Of a stretch of DNA of 36,372 nt, positions 32,675-36,372 are shown in pieces. The stretch's first letter is position 1. Each line of letters begins with the position of its first letter. The stretch is from Nocardia lijiangensis NBRC 108240 (GTDB lineage Bacteria; Actinomycetota; Actinomycetes; Mycobacteriales; Mycobacteriaceae), in NCBI RefSeq assembly GCF_001613045.1, contig NZ_BDBP01000102.1, positions 1-36,372 of the forward strand, given 5' to 3'. The notes under the pieces are model-generated. The model did not search any database. It saw only the letters and a program-made list of their open reading frames with translations, and was not told the origin of the DNA. A program made the position numbers and the translations under genes.

Positions 32675-33409
32675 ATGGGAGCACACGCGCCGCTGCTGGA
32701 CGTGCTCGTGCGGTCGGTCGGCACGCTGACGAGCGATTTCGACGTGGTGGAGCTATCGCAGCAACTGGTCGACGCGTGTACCGAACTGACCGGCGGCGCC
32801 GAGGCAGGTTTGTTTCTCGGCGACCATCGGGGCGAGCTACGGGTGCTGGCCGCCACCGACGAGCGAGCAGGGTTGCTCGTCGAAACGATCGACGGGCCGT
32901 CCCGGCAGGCCTATCGCACCAGCAGCCCGGCGATCGTGGACGATCTCGCCGCCGCCATCCTGGTCTGGCCCGAATTCGCCAGGTACGCACTGGAACACGG
33001 CTATCGATCAGCCTACGCCCTGCCGCTGCGGTTGCGCGCCGACAATATCGGCGCCCTGACCATTTTCGGCGCCGCGCCGGGCGCACTGGACCGTGCCGCC
33101 GTGCGGTCCGGGCAGATCCTCGCCGACCTCGCCGCGATCGGCATCGCACAACACGTGCTGCGACCCCGGATCGAACCGATGCAGGCCAGATTGCCGGTGG
33201 CGCTGCAGGATCGGGTGGTCATCGAGCAAGCGAAGGGAGTGCTGGCCGAGCGCGGTGATCTCGATATGACCGAGGCGTTCGGGCGCTTGCGGGCCCACGC
33301 ACGGCGATGCGGACTCCGGCTGGCCGAGCTGGCAGGGGCTGTGGTGGCGGGTAGCGTCGATGCGGCGGTCGTGCTGGCCACGCCCGCCGAGCGCGAGGCG
33401 TCGCGGTAG
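32675..33409 (+). CDS. GAF-ANTAR domain RNA-binding regulator (B)
   Basis: A 244-residue protein with GAF (~20-160: CTELTGGAEAGLFLGDHRGE, QAYRTSSPAIVDDLAAAI, GALTIFGAAPGALD) and ANTAR (~180-235: ALQDRVVIEQAKGVLAERGD, then AFGRLRAHARRCGLRLAELA). ATG 32675 is chosen for GGGAGAC six bases upstream; an in-frame ATG at 32618 is less likely. A TTGACT at 32636-32641 could be a -35 box but no good -10 follows. It is divergent from A and converges on C, with 4 bases between stops. Confidence 0.92.
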   Translation: MGAHAPLLDVLVRSVGTLTSDFDVVELSQQLVDACTELTGGAEAGLFLGDHRGELRVLAATDERAGLLVETIDGPSRQAYRTSSPAIVDDLAAAILVWPEFARYALEHGYRSAYALPLRLRADNIGALTIFGAAPGALDRAAVRSGQILADLAAIGIAQHVLRPRIEPMQARLPVALQDRVVIEQAKGVLAERGDLDMTEAFGRLRAHARRCGLRLAELAGAVVAGSVDAAVVLATPAEREASR

Positions 33410-33413
33410 TGGT

Positions 33414-34118
33414 TCAGCGCGATCCGTTGTCGAAACGGACGCGCCGCCGGAGCACCCGCTCGGCGGCCTCGGCCAGCGAAATCCCCTGGTGCATGGCGTA
33501 AGTCCGCAGTGTGGCGTAGGCGTCGGCGGCGCCGACACCGCGCTGGGCGATCACCATGCCCGCGGCCTGGTGGATCGACGCGCTCGTCAGCGGCTGGCGC
33601 AGCCACTCGCCCGCGTGCTCGGCCGAACCGGATCGCGCCGATACCAGGTGGGCGGTGATGATGTCGGCGATGTGCAACCCGGCGGAAATCATGGCCTCGT
33701 CCACCCGACCGGGGCTGGCCCGGTACAGATCCAGCGCGCCGAATCGCACCGCCCCCAGCCGCAGCGGCATCGCCGTCAACGCGCCGGTCACCGGTTCACG
33801 GGACAGCGCCGCGGCGAAGCCGGGCCAGCGTCCGCAGTTCGCGGTCAGATCGACGACGGAAACCGGCACACCGGTGGCCACCGCGTCCACCGCCGGTCCC
33901 TCCCCGACCGTCGCCTGCACCGTCTCGACCCGCGCGGCGATCTCGTCGCTGCTGCACCACGGCTGCACGCCCACATCGCGTTCGTCGATCATGATGGCGG
34001 CCCGCTGCACCGGGAGCACCTGCACGGCGGCCTGGCACGCGGCCGAGAGATCGCCCCCGCCGCGGCGCAGCGCCGCGAGGAATCTCTCGGTGAGTGACTC
34101 GAACCCCGCCACGCCCAT
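33414..34118 (-). CDS. GAF-ANTAR domain RNA-binding regulator (C), variant ANTAR
   Basis: A 234-residue protein with GAF (~20-165: AAIMIDERDVGVQPWCSSDE, TVGEGPAVDAVATGVPVSVVD, GALDLYRASPGRVDEA) and ANTAR (~178-230: SASIHQAAGMVIAQRGVGAA, then AYATLRTYAMHQGISLAEAA). The usual QAKG of the first ANTAR helix is QAAG here, so RNA binding may differ. ATG 34118, or GTG 34112 with better spacing to GGATGG, are possible starts. It lies 118 bases downstream of the alkylsulfatase gene on the same strand. Confidence 0.9.
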   Translation of the reverse strand: MGVAGFESLTERFLAALRRGGGDLSAACQAAVQVLPVQRAAIMIDERDVGVQPWCSSDEIAARVETVQATVGEGPAVDAVATGVPVSVVDLTANCGRWPGFAAALSREPVTGALTAMPLRLGAVRFGALDLYRASPGRVDEAMISAGLHIADIITAHLVSARSGSAEHAGEWLRQPLTSASIHQAAGMVIAQRGVGAADAYATLRTYAMHQGISLAEAAERVLRRRVRFDNGSR

Positions 34119-34236
34119 CCTATGAACCGCCTGGAATCGACCGGCAGCAGCCAGAATAGCGAAATCCCTTGGCGCGCGGAGCTACAGCGGGGCGGTCAGC
34201 GCGTCCGCCTCCGCGCGCAGCATGTTTCCATCCCGC

Positions 34237-36138
34237 TCACGGTGTCACGATGGCGAAGTCCGGGTCGGGCTCGTCGAACACCCCGACCAGGGCGGCGAGC
34301 TTGGTCGGATCGCCCTCGATGGCGATGTCGCCCGCGGCGGCGGCCACCCCGAAGTCCTCGCCCTGCAACAGGACTCGGATCATGGTCGCCCTGGTGAGGG
34401 TGAACTCGGCGTCGGCGGCGGGCAGCTCGACACTCTTGGGGCGGTCGTAGTGGGTCAGCCTGCCGTTGCGCAGTTCCAGCCGGTACACGCGGCCCTCGTC
34501 GGTGAGGTGCCAGTCGGTGGTCACCTGCATGTCCCATGCCTTCGGGCCGTCCACGCGCAACGCCATGGCGTCGAAGATCTGCTCGATGCTCAACGCGGTC
34601 AGCATGGACGACGAGCTGACCTTGGTCGGGGTGCCGAACGAGCCGTAACGCAGTTCGTAGGCGCCGCTGAGGTAGAAGTTGCGCCAGGTCGCGTTCTCGG
34701 CGCCGTATCCGAGCTGCTCGTAGGCCGAGGCGAGCAGGTCCTTCGCCGCCTCGTTGCCGGGTTCGGCGAAGACCACGTAGTTGACGACCTGCGCGACCCA
34801 GCGGAAGTCGCCCGCGGCGTAGGACTCGCGCGCCTTGCGCAGCACTTCCTCGGCACCGCCCATGAATTCCACGTGGCGACGGGCCGATTCGACGGGCGGG
34901 TGCTCCCACAGGTGCGCCGGGTTGCCGTCGAACCAGCCGAGGTAGCGCTGGTAGATCGCCTTGACGTTGTGGCTGACCGAACCGTAGTAGCCGCGGGCAT
35001 GCCAGGAACTCTCGAGCGCGGGCGGCAGCGTCAGCTGCTCGGCGATCTCCGTGCCGACATAGCCCTGGTTCAGCATCCGAAGCGTCTGATCGTGCAGGTA
35101 GCCGTACAGATCGCGTTGCAGGGCAAGGTATTCCACCAACCGCTCGGTACCCCAGGTCGGCCAGTGGTGGGAGGCGAACACCACATCGGACTCGCGCGCG
35201 AACAGGTTGATGGCCTCGGTCAGATACCGGGCCCACACGTGCGGATCGCGCACCAGCGCACCGCGCAGGGTGACCAGATTGTGCAGGGTGTGGGTGGCGT
35301 TCTCGGCCATACACAGCGCGCGGCGATCGGGGAAGTAGAAGTTCATCTCGGCGGGCGCCTCGGTGCCCGGCGTGATCTGGAAGACGATCCGCACGCCGTC
35401 GACCGTCAGTTCCTGGCCGGTCTCGGTGATGTCCACGGTCGGCGCGATCAGGGTGACCGTGCCGATCGAGGTGGTCTGACCGAGCCCCGCGCCCACCTGA
35501 CCGAGCGGGCCCCTCGGCAGCACGGCGCCGTACATGTAGGCCGCGCGGCGCGCCATCGCGGTGCCCGCGTAGATGTTCTCGGACACCGCGTGTTCCAGGA
35601 ACCCGGCGGGCGCGATGACCGGAATCCGGCCCTCCGCGGCGTCTTCCTGGTCGGCGACCCCGAGGGCGCCGCCGAAGTGGTCGGCGTGCGAATGGGTGTA
35701 GATGAGCCCGGTGACCGGGCGGTCGCCGCGGTGCTCGCGATACAGCCGCAGACCGGCGGCCGCGGTCTCGGCGGAGATCAGCGGATCGATCACGATGACG
35801 CCCCGATCGCCTTCGACCAGAGTCATATTCGACAGATCCAAGCCGCGGATCTGGTAGATCCCGTCGGTCACCTCGTACAGCCCTTGCGCGGCGACCAGCC
35901 CCGACTGCCGCCACAGGCTGGGGTGGACGGAGACGGGGCACGGCTCGCGCAGGAAACCGTAGGAGTCGTTGTCCCACACCACGGATCCGTCGTCCTGGGT
36001 GACGACGCCGGGCTCCAGCGCGGCGAGAAATCCGCGCTGGGAATCGGCAAGGTCGGCATCGTCGGCGAACGGCAGCATCGTCTCGGCGCGCTGCTGCGCG
36101 GCGACGATCACCTCGGTCGGCTCGGTCACTTCGGGCAT
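34237..36138 (-). CDS. Type III alkylsulfatase (SdsA1-like, metallo-beta-lactamase fold)
   Basis: A 633-residue zinc enzyme expected to release sulfate from alkyl sulfates such as SDS. The MBL domain (~1-330) carries THSHADHFGG (His149, His151, Asp153, His154), later acidic ligands in TEAPAEMNFY and LCMAENATHT, and SHHWP. A helical dimerisation domain (~380-510: YRWVAQVVNYVVFAEPGNEA-like region with ASAYEQLGYGAENATWRNFY) and a C-terminal SCP2-like domain (~530-633) complete the family layout. No signal peptide, so cytoplasmic, unlike SdsA1 of Pseudomonas. ATG with GGAGGAGG upstream. It follows the partial membrane gene by 46 bases. Confidence 0.94.
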   Translation of the reverse strand: MPEVTEPTEVIVAAQQRAETMLPFADDADLADSQRGFLAALEPGVVTQDDGSVVWDNDSYGFLREPCPVSVHPSLWRQSGLVAAQGLYEVTDGIYQIRGLDLSNMTLVEGDRGVIVIDPLISAETAAAGLRLYREHRGDRPVTGLIYTHSHADHFGGALGVADQEDAAEGRIPVIAPAGFLEHAVSENIYAGTAMARRAAYMYGAVLPRGPLGQVGAGLGQTTSIGTVTLIAPTVDITETGQELTVDGVRIVFQITPGTEAPAEMNFYFPDRRALCMAENATHTLHNLVTLRGALVRDPHVWARYLTEAINLFARESDVVFASHHWPTWGTERLVEYLALQRDLYGYLHDQTLRMLNQGYVGTEIAEQLTLPPALESSWHARGYYGSVSHNVKAIYQRYLGWFDGNPAHLWEHPPVESARRHVEFMGGAEEVLRKARESYAAGDFRWVAQVVNYVVFAEPGNEAAKDLLASAYEQLGYGAENATWRNFYLSGAYELRYGSFGTPTKVSSSSMLTALSIEQIFDAMALRVDGPKAWDMQVTTDWHLTDEGRVYRLELRNGRLTHYDRPKSVELPAADAEFTLTRATMIRVLLQGEDFGVAAAAGDIAIEGDPTKLAALVGVFDEPDPDFAIVTP

Positions 36139-36184
36139 CGTCCTCCTCCTTCGTCTCGGCCGAACTCGTCTGTCCTGGACTGGA

Positions 36185-36372
36185 TCACCTCGGTGGGACC
36201 GTGAAACTCAGTGCGATACCGACGCCACCGGCGAACAGAACTGCCAGCGTCGTCACGGCGACGACGCCGTCGGGCCTGCCGCGGTGGCCGTGGCGCAACC
36301 ACCGGCTGCGCAGGGCGCCCGCGACCGCCACCGCGACCATCGTCAGCGCCGCGGCAGCGGGGGCGATCGCGG
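36185..36372 (-). CDS. Small membrane protein, C-terminal end (partial)
   Basis: The frame is open to the right edge, so the N-terminus is outside. The 61 visible residues hold two hydrophobic segments (AIAPAAAALTMVAVAVAGAL and VVAVTTLAVLFAGGVGIAL) joined by a basic loop (RSRWLRHGHRGRPDG), ending SFTVPPR. The family cannot be named. It is upstream of the alkylsulfatase on the same strand and may be co-transcribed. Confidence 0.6.
   Translation of the reverse strand, partial: AIAPAAAALTMVAVAVAGALRSRWLRHGHRGRPDGVVAVTTLAVLFAGGVGIALSFTVPPR

Overview
High-GC actinobacterial chromosome, most likely Nocardia or a close relative in the Mycobacteriales. Codons end mostly in G/C and GTG/TTG starts are frequent. 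The order PBP lipoprotein - GNAT - ispG - rip1 - dxr ... rlmN - cdsA - frr - pyrH - tsf - rpsB - M23 peptidase follows the M. tuberculosis Rv2864c-Rv2891 region as I remember it. I see no phage, insertion sequence, CRISPR array, tRNA or rRNA; this is core chromosome with accessory genes at both ends. Left part (1-8.3 kb): end of a large LuxR-type regulator; a FAD oxidoreductase/TetR pair with a clear palindromic operator; a DUF5753 XRE regulator; an APC amino-acid permease; an orphan ImmA/IrrE-type metalloprotease; a DUF4254-like protein; a small P-loop kinase-like ATPase; and a nitrobindin (Rv2717c type). A 22-bp tandem repeat fills the junction between the convergent protease and DUF4254 genes. 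Cell-envelope block (8.3-18.5 kb): a membrane Ser/Thr kinase with an extracellular peptidoglycan-binding-like domain is divergent from an EmbR-like winged-helix/BTAD/FHA regulator, the PknH-EmbR arrangement. Next come a small secreted protein with the same peptidoglycan-binding fold and Cys pair, and a lipoprotein transpeptidase. These four could form a wall-sensing circuit. Then GNAT, ispG, rip1 and dxr give isoprenoid precursors and intramembrane proteolysis, and a small DUF2631 membrane protein is divergent from dxr. Middle (18.5-29.1 kb): a DapA-family aldolase converges on a LysR regulator with a histone-like basic tail; DUF5997 is divergent from it. The minus strand then carries the translation/lipid run rpsB-tsf / pyrH-frr-cdsA-lapA-like-rlmN-kinase. 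A perfect 17-bp terminator stem after tsf splits this run in two, and the rpsB leader and the rpsB-tsf spacer hold strong hairpins. Right part (29.2-36.4 kb): a secreted small protein translationally coupled to an M23 (LytM) protein, a duplicated ~108-bp non-coding repeat, a DUF1990 protein, an orphan ECF sigma factor, three clustered GAF-ANTAR proteins, a type III alkylsulfatase without signal peptide, and the end of a small membrane protein. The most interesting points are the kinase/FHA/peptidoglycan-binding module, the triple GAF-ANTAR plus ECF cluster, the rpsB-tsf RNA hairpins, the duplicated repeat after the M23 gene, and the small protein coupled to M23.
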